Made by a program: the position numbers and the translations under genes
Shown here: piece after piece, positions 1-8,349 of the stretch
Layout of the letters: each line of letters begins with the position of its first letter
Position numbering within the stretch: the stretch's first letter is position 1
Assembly (NCBI GenBank): GCA_903921605.1
Contig: CAIXQV010000722.1
Location: 1 to 17,064, forward strand
DNA length: 17,064 nucleotides
Reading direction: 5' to 3'
Source: an uncultured Planctomycetaceae bacterium
Lineage (GTDB): Bacteria > Planctomycetota > Planctomycetia > Planctomycetales > Planctomycetaceae
The notes under the pieces: generated by a model
The model's database searches: none
What the model was told of the DNA's origin: nothing
The model's input: only the letters and a program-made list of their open reading frames with translations

Positions 1-3000
1 CTTGTCGGGGGCGGACGGGTTGTCGATGAGCTTCAAGGAGTCGCCGGTTTCTTCGACGATGAGGCCGGTGAGGACCTTACCAGACGTCAGTGAGATCACG
101 TTCGACTGGTACTTCTTGTCGACCTTCTTCGACGGGTTCAGGATGTGTTCCAGAACGTCGACTTTTGAATACTCCGGCGGCAGTTTGGTCAGATCAGGAC
201 CAACGTTGTTGCCCTGGCCGTTGAGTTTGTGACAGCCAACGCAGGCCGCGGCTTTGAAGAGTTGCTGGCCGACGGCGAAATTGTTGGCTCGATGAGACAG
301 GTGCATCACATCGCCCTTCAAGTCATCCAACTGCCAGTCGGTGTTGCGGCCGAGATATTTCAACAGATCGTCTCTCATCTCCAGCTTGTTCGCGGCAAGG
401 TACGCAGCGGGATCGGCTTCGTAGGCTTTCAGATCCGCGACGACGTAGAGTGCTCCGTACATGCGACGCCAGTGACCGGGATACGTGCACACGTACGGAT
501 AGATTCCAGGCTCCTTCGGCACTTCAAAGAAGATGGAATCCGTTTGTTCCGGCTGAACCAGTTTGCTGGCGACCAAGACTTTGTCGCTCTTCGGGATGAA
601 ATTGCGAGCCGCCGCGTCCTGATCTCGACCCGTGGCTTCAGCAAGCTCGCCGACTTCGGCCATTGTGCCGGGAAGTACCACGGCAAAGTTGTGAGGCATG
701 TTGTCGGTATTGGTGAGTCGGAACTCAACCGGACGTCCGGCCTGAACAGCGACGGTCTCGCGGTCATAAATCATGCGTTCGCGAACGGTGCCCAACGCGA
801 TCAGCGGTACGACGACTTCTGACAGTCGCTTTTCAAAGCGAACTCGGCCAGCATCATCCAGCCGCGTACGGACGCCTTCCGCGATCTTCAGTGCGAGTTG
901 CGCCTGATCCGAATTGCGGTCTTTGGGCTCACGGCTCGCAAGATACGAAACGGCGGCTTCGGCGAGATTTCCCAATTGTTCTTTCGGCCATGCTTCGACC
1001 GGAATCGTGGACAGTGATTGCAGGCTTGAATTGACGGAGGCTCGCTCCTTCAACAGGCTTGCGAGCAATGTGGTTTTACCGGCTTCGTTGCCAGGGATGT
1101 CCATGATGGCCGTGATCCCCAGGTCCTGCACTGTCTGTTCGGCGGCCGACACCAGCACGTTGGCGGGGATCTCTTGCTTCTCCAAGCCGGGGCCGCTCCA
1201 GGACATGCTGAGCCCATCGCCGCCGCCGTTATCAAAGTAGGTGGCGACAATCGGATGCAGGCCAGCATTGAGCTGCGCTGTGCCTTTTTTTTCGACCATT
1301 CCATGCAGGCCGTCGTTGTCGATGAGCAGTTCGCCGTCTATGTAGAAGCGAGAGCCATCATCGGAGGCAATGAAGAAATTGTACTTGCCTGGCTTCTCGA
1401 TCACGATGTGTCCGGTGAACATCAGAGCAAAGGCATCGCGAGTTTTCAGCACCGGCTGATCCATCACGATTGTTGTTGCCACGCCGGTGTTGGCCGGTGT
1501 CATGGCCTGCAGTGTTTCACGAGCCACGTTGCTGGGGCTTGGAGCATAGAAGTCGACTCGCAGACCTGGCTGAGTCAACGGGGCGGCTCCTTTGGAACCT
1601 GCCAGAGTTGGCACCAGCTTTGCCAGTCGATCAAACAGAGAACTCTTCGCTTCCGCCGATGTCACCAGCGAAACAGCTCGCAGGGCATCTTCCAGCTTGA
1701 GCTGTTCCTTTTCGACGGCTGCGAAGACAGCGTCGCCGTTGTTGTCGGCACTGATCCAGGCCGCAATGGCGACTCGACGAGTTTCCCCGGACTTCGCGGT
1801 TGTCGCGAGAGTTGCAATGCGATCGCGGACTTTCGCCAGTTGATCGGCCGGCTGACTGGCCAGCAACTGACTGAGGCTGTTGAGCACATTCACGCTGGCT
1901 TTGGCGTTCAGCTCTTCGATCAGCGTGAACAATTCTTCGATCTCGGCGACCTTGCGAAGTTTCGCGAGGCCAGTCAGTGCTGTCTGCAGCGTTTCGACAG
2001 GGACATTTTCTCGAGTCAGGATGGCTCGATAAACGCCCTCGGTCTTTTCCATCTTCAGCAGATCTTCGACGCTGGCGTTGGAGAGTGCATAAGCTTCGGC
2101 GTTAGTCGAAAGCTTCTCGCCGCGAGCCAGCGTTTCACGAATCGCCGCGTCGAGATTGATGATACCGCGAGCTTCGTTGATGACGTAAGTGAGCTGCGGA
2201 TCCTGTTCGGTCTGCATGGCGGCGAAGATGATCTCGGCTGCGAGTGGGCCATTTGTGACTGTGGCAGCAACTACGACTTCGGCGCGGACTTGCGGTGAGG
2301 GGTCTATGGACAGCTGCAACAATCGTGCTTCGAAGTCTCCACTTGGGCGTTGATTGAAGGAATCACGAAGGCGGAACTCGCGGTGAAAATCACGGATGAC
2401 TCGAATCCCAGCGGCGCGAGCTTCTGAAGCTGGACTGGTCAGCACGTCATCGAGAATCGTGGTCTGAATTGCCTTTCTGCGCTGGTACGTCCAGAGTGCT
2501 TCGACGAAGTGCCTTGCATGATCAGGGTTGCTGGCATCAAATTGTTTCAGCCAGTCGGTAATTCCCGCACCGACTTCTTTTGGATCACGCGACGTCAGCT
2601 CTAACCGCGCCCGATAACGCTCCGCCAGCGTCGGTGATCCGAGCGCTGCGACTACTTCGACAGTGCTCGCCTTGTCCAGCTTCAGGACTGGCTGAGTTTC
2701 CCGGCCTTCGGTGGTCACTCGGTAAATGCGGCCGTGGAGATGGTCACGGCTGGGGTCGCGGAGGTTGTGCTGCATGTGGCCGATGATCGGGTTCTGCCAG
2801 TCGAGCACATACAGGGCTCCGTCGCCGCCGATCTCCATGTCGCTGGGGCGGAAGTTCTGGTCAGACGAGTACAGAATCGGCTCGACTTCCTTCGCGAAGA
2901 AGCCGGCTCCGCGTTTTTCGAATTTGTATTGAGTCACTCCCTGGAAGCCGATCACGTTTGCGATCAACAGGTTGCCGCGGTTCTCTTCGGGGAAATGCTG

Positions 3001-4887
3001 GCTGTCCAGAATCTGAATCGCCGGGACCGGGCGAACTCGCTTTTCATAAAGCTGTGTCGGAGCCCCATGGCCTGGCATGCCGATGTAGTTTCCGGTGCCG
3101 CCGGTGCCGTCGGTTGCGAACTGATTGCCCCACTGGTCGAAGACGTCACCGTGAGGATTCGGGCCGATCGGGAAATGGAAGTTGATATCAAACGTGACCG
3201 GATCCCATTCGTAAACGCCTGTGCCGCCCGTTCCAAATCGCTTGGTCGGGCCCCATGGAGTTTCAAAGTTCTCGGCGTGGAAGATACCGCGTGAGAAATA
3301 GAACTTCCCGCCAGGGCTCATCACGAACGCATTGGCCGTGTGATGAGTATCTGCGGAATCGAGTCCATGGAAGATACGTTCTTTCACGTCGGCTCGATCA
3401 TCGCCGTCGGTGTCTTTCAGGAAGAAGATATCTGGAGCCATTGCGACCAGCACGCCGCCATTCCAGAATTCAAAGCCCGTCGGATTGTGCAGACCGTCAG
3501 CGAACGTAATGCATCGATCGGCCACGCCGTCATTGTCGTCGTCCGGGAAGATCAGCAGCTTGTCATTCATCGCCTCCAGCGGATTCCAATGCGGATAGGT
3601 CGGCCACGCGGCGACCCATAGACGTCCATCGGGATCGACGGCACTCTGCACGGGATTGACAAGGTCTGAGAACATTTCTTCGGATGCGAAGACGTTGACC
3701 TTCATGCCCTGATGGATCGTCATCTTGTCGATGGCTTCAGCCGCTCCGAGAAACTTGTGACGACCATCTTCCAATTCGCCAGGCTTGTTGGTTTTGACTT
3801 CGAGCGGTTTTGGAAGATTGCTATCGTCTGGCTTAACGTCTTTTTCCTGAGCAGCGGCCCAAATCACGGCATCGCGATTCGCCGTCATGGCCTCCAGGAT
3901 TTCCAGTTCTCGCTGCATCACGTCGAAGTTTGTTTGTCCATCGACAAATTGCAGACCGGATCGCCCGCCGAAAACGCTATAGCCGTCTGTGGCTCGATAA
4001 ACGTTGTGCCAGATGTGGTTCTTGGCGAGGACAGCTTTTCGGATGGTTTCGATCTTTGAAATGTCTGCCGCCGGCGCATTCGCATCGACGAGTGCCTGCC
4101 TGTCGAATGAAATGGCTATGGCCTGGCTTCCGTATTCCGTAATATGCACGCCGTTAATCGTCAACGGAAAGAACGCCAGCGTTCCATCTTTCGGCTTGTC
4201 CGGGTAGTCGAAACCAAATCTGTCGCGTTTCTTTCCTTCGAGATTGCGGAGCGGACTGTCATCAATGCCGACCAGCTTCATCATTTCCTGTGAGTGGTGA
4301 AATAAATCGACGAACAGTACAGCTTTCTCGCTGGCGACCTTTCCCATCTCCGCCGTGTACAGCTCCAGATTCTTATTCTGTTCCTTCCCATCCGGTAGAT
4401 GCGGCCACTTCAGGTCTTCAAACGCAATCGGCGAACACAGCACCAGTCGCGGAGCTGACTTGCCGTTGTACTTCTGACTGAGCGTGTGATCGATGAACGC
4501 TTCCAGATCTTTTCGAAACTGTGGCAGGCCCGCTTCACCGGCGTACGATTCGTTGTAGCCGAAAAACGCAATGATCACGTCGGCTTTGACTTTGTTCAGC
4601 CATTCATCAGGCGAACCAAAGTTATCCGAACGAGGTCGTTCGGTCAGCGTGTCACCACTGAACCCCAGATCCCGCACGACCAGATTGTGTTCCGGAAAGC
4701 GAGCATGAAGCATCGCCTCCAGATGCCCGTAATGCTGCAGACGATCGGCCAGCGTGTTGCCGATAATGGCGATGTGGTCGCCTTTCTCCAGCTTCAATAA
4801 TTCCTGCTGAGCCTCCACAGGCTGAATCAGCATCAATAGCAAACCAGAAGCCAGAACGATGGCACGACGAGCGGATGACAGCAGCAT
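1..4887 (-). CDS. Giant secreted PVC-type protein: SGNH-like, dehydrogenase beta-propeller, HEAT, PA14, azurin-like and cytochrome c domains (C-terminus beyond window)
   Basis: The frame is open for 1629 codons from the ATG at 4887 to the window edge. Residues 1-26 form a signal peptide with likely cleavage after VEA. Residues ~35-310 resemble an SGNH hydrolase: GNT at 43-45 stands where GDS is expected, GYNE lies at 110-113, and NGVH at 245-248 replaces DxxH. Residues ~390-725 match the membrane-bound (sorbosone-type) dehydrogenase propeller and carry acidic loops DDDNDG (449-454) and DTDGDD (492-497) that look calcium-binding. A helical HEAT-like stretch (~730-1100) and a PA14 domain (~1108-1245, core SDDGSRFYIDG) follow. 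A cupredoxin domain has H1399, C1467, H1472 and M1476, with azurin-like C-x4-H-x3-M spacing. A class I cytochrome c CxxCH lies at 1549-1553 and the distal Met is not yet reached. Periplasmic oxidation of a sugar or polysaccharide product, with electrons passing through Cu and heme, is inferred. The missing C-terminus is probably short. Confidence 0.9.
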   Translation of the reverse strand, partial: MLLSSARRAIVLASGLLLMLIQPVEAQQELLKLEKGDHIAIIGNTLADRLQHYGHLEAMLHARFPEHNLVVRDLGFSGDTLTERPRSDNFGSPDEWLNKVKADVIIAFFGYNESYAGEAGLPQFRKDLEAFIDHTLSQKYNGKSAPRLVLCSPIAFEDLKWPHLPDGKEQNKNLELYTAEMGKVASEKAVLFVDLFHHSQEMMKLVGIDDSPLRNLEGKKRDRFGFDYPDKPKDGTLAFFPLTINGVHITEYGSQAIAISFDRQALVDANAPAADISKIETIRKAVLAKNHIWHNVYRATDGYSVFGGRSGLQFVDGQTNFDVMQRELEILEAMTANRDAVIWAAAQEKDVKPDDSNLPKPLEVKTNKPGELEDGRHKFLGAAEAIDKMTIHQGMKVNVFASEEMFSDLVNPVQSAVDPDGRLWVAAWPTYPHWNPLEAMNDKLLIFPDDDNDGVADRCITFADGLHNPTGFEFWNGGVLVAMAPDIFFLKDTDGDDRADVKERIFHGLDSADTHHTANAFVMSPGGKFYFSRGIFHAENFETPWGPTKRFGTGGTGVYEWDPVTFDINFHFPIGPNPHGDVFDQWGNQFATDGTGGTGNYIGMPGHGAPTQLYEKRVRPVPAIQILDSQHFPEENRGNLLIANVIGFQGVTQYKFEKRGAGFFAKEVEPILYSSDQNFRPSDMEIGGDGALYVLDWQNPIIGHMQHNLRDPSRDHLHGRIYRVTTEGRETQPVLKLDKASTVEVVAALGSPTLAERYRARLELTSRDPKEVGAGITDWLKQFDASNPDHARHFVEALWTYQRRKAIQTTILDDVLTSPASEARAAGIRVIRDFHREFRLRDSFNQRPSGDFEARLLQLSIDPSPQVRAEVVVAATVTNGPLAAEIIFAAMQTEQDPQLTYVINEARGIINLDAAIRETLARGEKLSTNAEAYALSNASVEDLLKMEKTEGVYRAILTRENVPVETLQTALTGLAKLRKVAEIEELFTLIEELNAKASVNVLNSLSQLLASQPADQLAKVRDRIATLATTAKSGETRRVAIAAWISADNNGDAVFAAVEKEQLKLEDALRAVSLVTSAEAKSSLFDRLAKLVPTLAGSKGAAPLTQPGLRVDFYAPSPSNVARETLQAMTPANTGVATTIVMDQPVLKTRDAFALMFTGHIVIEKPGKYNFFIASDDGSRFYIDGELLIDNDGLHGMVEKKGTAQLNAGLHPIVATYFDNGGGDGLSMSWSGPGLEKQEIPANVLVSAAEQTVQDLGITAIMDIPGNEAGKTTLLASLLKERASVNSSLQSLSTIPVEAWPKEQLGNLAEAAVSYLASREPKDRNSDQAQLALKIAEGVRTRLDDAGRVRFEKRLSEVVVPLIALGTVRERMIYDRETVAVQAGRPVEFRLTNTDNMPHNFAVVLPGTMAEVGELAEATGRDQDAAARNFIPKSDKVLVASKLVQPEQTDSIFFEVPKEPGIYPYVCTYPGHWRRMYGALYVVADLKAYEADPAAYLAANKLEMRDDLLKYLGRNTDWQLDDLKGDVMHLSHRANNFAVGQQLFKAAACVGCHKLNGQGNNVGPDLTKLPPEYSKVDVLEHILNPSKKVDKKYQSNVISLTSGKVLTGLIVEETGDSLKLIDNPSAPDK

Positions 4888-4893
4888 GAGCTA

Positions 4894-4899
4894 CTCTCC
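4894..4899 (-). promoter_or_regulatory. Ribosome binding site of the giant PVC-type gene
   Basis: On the minus strand GGAGAG sits 6 nt upstream of the ATG at 4887, just before the signal peptide. It supports that start and is one of the few clear Shine-Dalgarno matches in the window. Confidence 0.55.
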
Positions 4900-5364
4900 G
4901 AAGGCAGGTGGTGAGGAAGCGCAGGAGGAGAAATCTTCGGGCAGCTTCGCAAGTTCTTGCAGGTGGTCAAGCGAACCGTGGGACTACTGTTCGGTCGAAT
5001 CCACGAGAGCCCCAGCGACAGGCGGCTTCACTGTGATGATTTTAACAGCAGGAGCTCCCGGAAAACGGTACGTGATCCCTCGCCATTCATGTCGACGCAT
5101 GAACTGAGCAGGCAGGCCACAAAGTTCATGTGGTTCAGTAACGTCAGAGCAACAGGCGACATCAACCAATGCAAACAGACTCAAAGTCAGGAGTTCCACG
5201 GAAAACTCTCAATCAATCCCTCTTTAAACCGACTCAGAGACCTGACAACGCTGAATAAGGTCATCCCTCCAGCGGCGATCCGTGCCTGCTTTCATCTGAG
5301 CTATCGCACAATGGATTGCTCAAGCCTAAGTGGTGCTCCATTCCAATCGAATGTTTCGTAAAGG

Positions 5365-5383
5365 ACCGAACGAGTTGTTCGGT
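5365..5383. repeat. Short perfect inverted repeat (ACCGAAC-5 nt-GTTCGGT)
   Basis: Arms at 5365-5371 and 5377-5383 are exact reverse complements around a 5-nt loop (GAGTT). No T-tract follows on either strand, so it is not a standard intrinsic terminator. An operator or a structured RNA segment is possible; the function is unknown. Confidence 0.35.
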
Positions 5384-5684
5384 GAAGCTCAACCTGTTGG
5401 TCCGACCACACATGTGGCCTGACACCAGCATTGTTCAAGTCGCGACGCACGTTCCTTCCCAGACAGGCTTCTTCGTCAATCAGCCGAAGGAATACTGTAT
5501 TCGTGATTCCCTGGTTGCTTCGCACAATAAGCGGACAAATTCATCATTGTTGTCCAGGGGGTGAACGGTCGGAGGTGGAGCCTTCACTGCCGTGCTGGAT
5601 GGGTCTTTCGTGTGCCGAAGAAGCACCTCGCGATTGGGCCCACACTCAAAAGCACAGCACTAGAAAAGATGCAGCGGCGTCTTA

Positions 5685-6848
5685 TCAGCTATCGATGTGA
5701 CCAGGGTATTCGTACAAATCAAACACCCATTTAAGACGGGAGTAGACTCGCTGCATGGTCTCCTGATCCATACGAAACGCATTCTTTTTGTAAGCTTTCA
5801 GGGCCGGCAACTGAGCCTGAATCTTCGGTTCAACGAGGTTCCATCCCGGAAGACTGAGCGACTGGTAGATCTGACGAATCTCACCCAGCGGATCGCGTTC
5901 CAGATCCTCAAAACGAATTTCATGAAGTCGTCCCGCTGGAATCAACCCCTTCGTCTCTTCGTAGGTTCGAATACATTTTTCGTAGAAATACAGTGTGTCT
6001 TCTTCGGTGGCTGAAAACTCCGGAGGTCCGAGCGCGTTTTCTGTAAACATCGTCCTGCGGAGATGGAGTGTCGACTTGTAGACGGCATAGGGATCGCGCT
6101 TGATGTAAACAAAACGTGCATCCGGGAACATTTCCAGCAACGTGCTGATTCGAAACGTATGAGCCGGCGTTTTGGTCACAATCGAACTGTTTTTGCGATA
6201 GGTGAGCTTTTTGAGCAGCCTCAGAAAGGACTGCTTCCAGATCGATCGCTCTGACTCCGTCATATCACGAGGATCAAAATAGCGTTCATAAGCCTCACGA
6301 CGATCGGAAAATGCCGTCATCAGGTAAGGTGAAATCTGACAGTCAAGGGCGAGGGCGATGTCCTCTTCCTGAGGCTCCTCCCAGCCAGCAGCGACGTTGT
6401 CCATCGGGCGGGTTTCGGGAAGAAAACGCTTCGTCAGCGGGGCCAGAATCCGCTCGGTCAGCAGGAAGTGGCCTGGATTCACGCACTGGTAAAGGTTGGG
6501 GAATGTCACCTGAGGATCCAGGGACATCAAATTATGCAGCATCGTGGTGCCACTTCTCCAGTGCCCCAGAATGAACAAAGGGGGATGGACAATCTCGGTT
6601 CGGGCCACCTGTCTCCCGAAGAACAACTTTTCCAGTACGCCGTAAAGCGAGTTAAGGCCACTGACGAACGCGATCGTGATCCATCTTGGAAGATAGGCCC
6701 ACGAGATTCTGGGCTTCATCCGGAGCAAATTCCACAGCCCGGAGACCGTCAGACCATGCCACATGCAGATCAACCCCTGCCGCGAAGCTTTAACGGCAGG
6801 CTTGGAAGGCTCAGATGAAGAACGCAGTTTGGGAATTGTTGCACTCAT
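5685..6848 (-). CDS. Sulfotransferase family protein (PAPS-dependent)
   Basis: This 387-residue protein probably transfers sulfate from PAPS to a hydroxyl or amine acceptor; the acceptor cannot be told. The 5'-phosphosulfate loop is GHWRSGTT at 95-102, preceded by a hydrophobic strand (LFIL). The 3'-phosphate motif is RFVYIKRDPYAVYKS at 245-259, with R251 and S259 as expected binding residues. IRFEDLERDP (311-320) is a typical late block of this family (Sulfotransfer_3-like). About 90 residues precede the P-loop, including a hydrophobic stretch at ~56-78 that could associate with a membrane. The ATG at 6848 has no Shine-Dalgarno sequence (the upstream CCTCC is the wrong polarity), so a start further in cannot be excluded, e.g. 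M29. It is divergent from the cyclase gene at 7184 and probably transcribed alone. Confidence 0.88.
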   Translation of the reverse strand: MSATIPKLRSSSEPSKPAVKASRQGLICMWHGLTVSGLWNLLRMKPRISWAYLPRWITIAFVSGLNSLYGVLEKLFFGRQVARTEIVHPPLFILGHWRSGTTMLHNLMSLDPQVTFPNLYQCVNPGHFLLTERILAPLTKRFLPETRPMDNVAAGWEEPQEEDIALALDCQISPYLMTAFSDRREAYERYFDPRDMTESERSIWKQSFLRLLKKLTYRKNSSIVTKTPAHTFRISTLLEMFPDARFVYIKRDPYAVYKSTLHLRRTMFTENALGPPEFSATEEDTLYFYEKCIRTYEETKGLIPAGRLHEIRFEDLERDPLGEIRQIYQSLSLPGWNLVEPKIQAQLPALKAYKKNAFRMDQETMQRVYSRLKWVFDLYEYPGHIDS

Positions 6849-7183
6849 TGATCAATTGAGGAGGTCAGCTACGGGAATGCTGAAGCAAAATGGCGACGAA
6901 AACGACGTGACAACAACGATAACAGGGCTTCCACTGAGATGTCCTCAGCAGCTTGATGCTTCTGACAATCGACGCTGCAGAAACCATCGTCTCTGAATTC
7001 ACCCAAATTCATTCGCATACGTCAACAGCGACGCAATAAATGCAACCGCTACGGAAACATCAGGTGTCTGACCCGATAGTGTCTACTTTTGATGCCGCAT
7101 GGCCAACCGTCGAACGATTCTTGTGCAGGAATTTGTAAGAATTCATCCGTTGACCAGGTCCGCTTTAGCCGTACACTCCTCGC
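6849..7183. other. Divergent intergenic region between the sulfotransferase and diadenylate cyclase genes
   Basis: These 335 bp must hold the 5' signals of both flanking divergent genes. The right end contains the promoter candidate listed separately. On the sulfotransferase side no Shine-Dalgarno and no convincing promoter boxes were found. I see no RNA gene or coding frame with support. Confidence 0.5.
7150..7177 (+). promoter_or_regulatory. Candidate sigma70-type promoter of the diadenylate cyclase gene (leaderless mRNA predicted)
   Basis: TTGACC at 7150-7155 matches five of six -35 bases. It is separated by 16 bp from TACACT at 7172-7177, which matches four of six -10 bases. The start of transcription expected about 7 nt after the -10 box falls on or next to the ATG at 7184. 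No Shine-Dalgarno sequence lies between, which fits a leaderless transcript. Confidence 0.4.
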
Positions 7184-8110
7184 ATGGCGAGAAACGAGAT
7201 CAGTCCGGAGTTTGAAAAAATCCTTCGTACCGCAGCAAAGCTGGCGGAGGAGGTTCATGCTTCGGCGCTGATTCTGCTGGCCGAACAGCCCGTTGACTTC
7301 GCAATGCTGAAGAAAAACGCTACTGCTTTCCGGCTTATTATCGCGTCAGACCGCAAAGAGATTCAGGAAGCGGCTCGGCAGGATGACGTGGACGTCGTCG
7401 AAATTCAGCAGGAACCACAAACTCGACATTTCCAGGTGTCTCAGGTTCTGCTTGAAGCGATCGCCGACGAACTTCTGCAGACCGGCGACGTCGTGGTCGT
7501 GGTTTACTCAGCGTACGAAAAAGAAGGTTGCGATACGATCAGCGTCGTTCGGTTGGCGGAGCAACTGGCCAAATTGACCTCGCGAGATCTCCAGCGATTG
7601 GAAACCAAGGTTCCGCTGGAAACGCTACGAATCGTGGTCGACCTCGCCTGCGACATCGGACGTGAAGGCCGCGAAGGAAAGCCCGTTGGAACACTGTTTG
7701 TCGTGGGCAACCATCGCAAAGTCATGGAACTGTCTCAGGAACAGGTTCACGACCCATTTCGTGGCTACCCTAAGACAGAGCGATCTATTCGTAACCCACG
7801 CGTCCGCGAAAGCATCAAGGAACTGGCTCAGATCGACGGAGCCTTTGTGATCTCCTCCGACGGACTCGCCATTGCCGCCGGACGACATCTGCGAGCCTCC
7901 GCAGAAGGGCTTACGCTCTCCAAGGGTCTCGGTTCTCGACATTGGGCGGCCGCCGAAATCTCCAAAGCCACCGGTGCGATCGCAATCGCTGTTTCGGAAT
8001 CCACTGGAACCGTGCGAGTCTTTCAGGATGGAATCATCGTGCTTCGAATTGAGCCGATGCGAAACGCCATGAAATGGCACGACGTTAATGCTGACGGCCT
8101 TGTCGACTGA
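7184..8110 (+). CDS. DacZ-type diadenylate cyclase (DisA_N domain)
   Basis: The 308-residue protein is predicted to make cyclic di-AMP from two ATP. Residues ~12-135 resemble the C-terminal domain of pyruvate kinase, including GDVVVVV (101-107) and CDTISVV (116-122). Residues ~147-290 form the DisA_N cyclase domain: GTLFVVG (169-175), HDPFRGY (189-195), the DGA motif at 218-220 and GSRHWAAAEIS at 250-260, which corresponds to the RHR motif. This two-domain order is that of archaeal DacZ. It differs from DisA (C-terminal helix-hairpin-helix domain) and CdaA (N-terminal membrane helices), and no membrane segment is seen, so it should be cytosolic. The third RHR residue is Trp254 rather than Arg, so activity is likely but not assured. 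The ATG at 7184 directly follows a candidate promoter. A ComEA-like gene lies 239 bp downstream. Confidence 0.85.
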   Translation: MARNEISPEFEKILRTAAKLAEEVHASALILLAEQPVDFAMLKKNATAFRLIIASDRKEIQEAARQDDVDVVEIQQEPQTRHFQVSQVLLEAIADELLQTGDVVVVVYSAYEKEGCDTISVVRLAEQLAKLTSRDLQRLETKVPLETLRIVVDLACDIGREGREGKPVGTLFVVGNHRKVMELSQEQVHDPFRGYPKTERSIRNPRVRESIKELAQIDGAFVISSDGLAIAAGRHLRASAEGLTLSKGLGSRHWAAAEISKATGAIAIAVSESTGTVRVFQDGIIVLRIEPMRNAMKWHDVNADGLVD

Positions 8111-8272
8111 GGCATCTGATTGCAGGTCGTCGAAGCGTCCCGCATTCTTCGCGGCTTCAATCTGTACGCCAGTCATCAGTGATCGCAGCCGGGTTTTCTC
8201 CTCGCCTGAATTCAGGTTTCGCACCTGCGAATCAGTCACATTTATCTCCTGTGGCGATCCGATGGCTTGCAT
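7625..8272 (-). other. Antisense reading frame overlapping the cyclase 3' end (doubtful gene)
   Basis: From the ATG at 8272 a 215-codon frame runs back through the gap 8111-8272 and then antisense into the cyclase gene. Upstream on the minus strand are AGGGA (8284-8280, 7 nt before the ATG) and a -10-like TATGAT (8296-8291). No good -35 box is present. The first ~54 codons lie outside any other gene and use codons much like those of real genes here (many CTG, GCC, GAC). The other ~160 codons are strictly antisense to the cyclase and match no family I know. A small RNA or a degraded gene is as likely as a protein. Confidence 0.2.
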
Positions 8273-8349
8273 GTTCCGTTCCCTGAACCAATCATACCAA
8301 AGGGACGCAACACAAATGTACTCAGGGTGAGTAATCTCCGGGCCTCGGT
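8111..8349. other. Gap between the cyclase and ComEA-like genes
   Basis: These 239 bp contain no recognised plus-strand gene or terminator. The only structure seen is on the minus strand: start signals of the doubtful antisense frame (AGGGA at 8280-8284 and TATGAT at 8291-8296, read on the minus strand). No good promoter for the ComEA-like gene was found, so read-through from the cyclase gene is possible. Confidence 0.4.

Larger units (their letters stand above)
4888..5684. other. Long intergenic region without a supportable gene
   Basis: These 797 bp separate two minus-strand genes. Overlapping open frames on both strands (up to 82 codons, around 5301-5564) show no recognisable motif, no ribosome binding site and no family signature, so I call none of them. 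Small inverted repeats are present: GCAAG-TT-CTTGC at 4949-4960, 62 bp upstream of the giant gene's start, and a perfect 7-bp hairpin at 5365-5383. The promoter of the giant gene should lie here, but I cannot point to convincing -35/-10 boxes. The region must also hold the 3' end of the sulfotransferase transcript, but no U-tailed terminator is visible. Confidence 0.5.

Noticed and set aside
1174..2298. A 374-codon plus-strand frame
   Set aside because: It is antisense to the continuous giant minus-strand gene, and its translation has low-complexity shadow character with no family match.
4960..4995. TTGACC on the minus strand upstream of the giant gene as a -35 box
   Set aside because: At 17 bp spacing the -10 position reads GAAGCT, which is not a credible match.
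5301..5564. Short overlapping frames on both strands in the long gap
   Set aside because: No ribosome binding site or motif, and neither strand is favoured, so neither is called as a gene.
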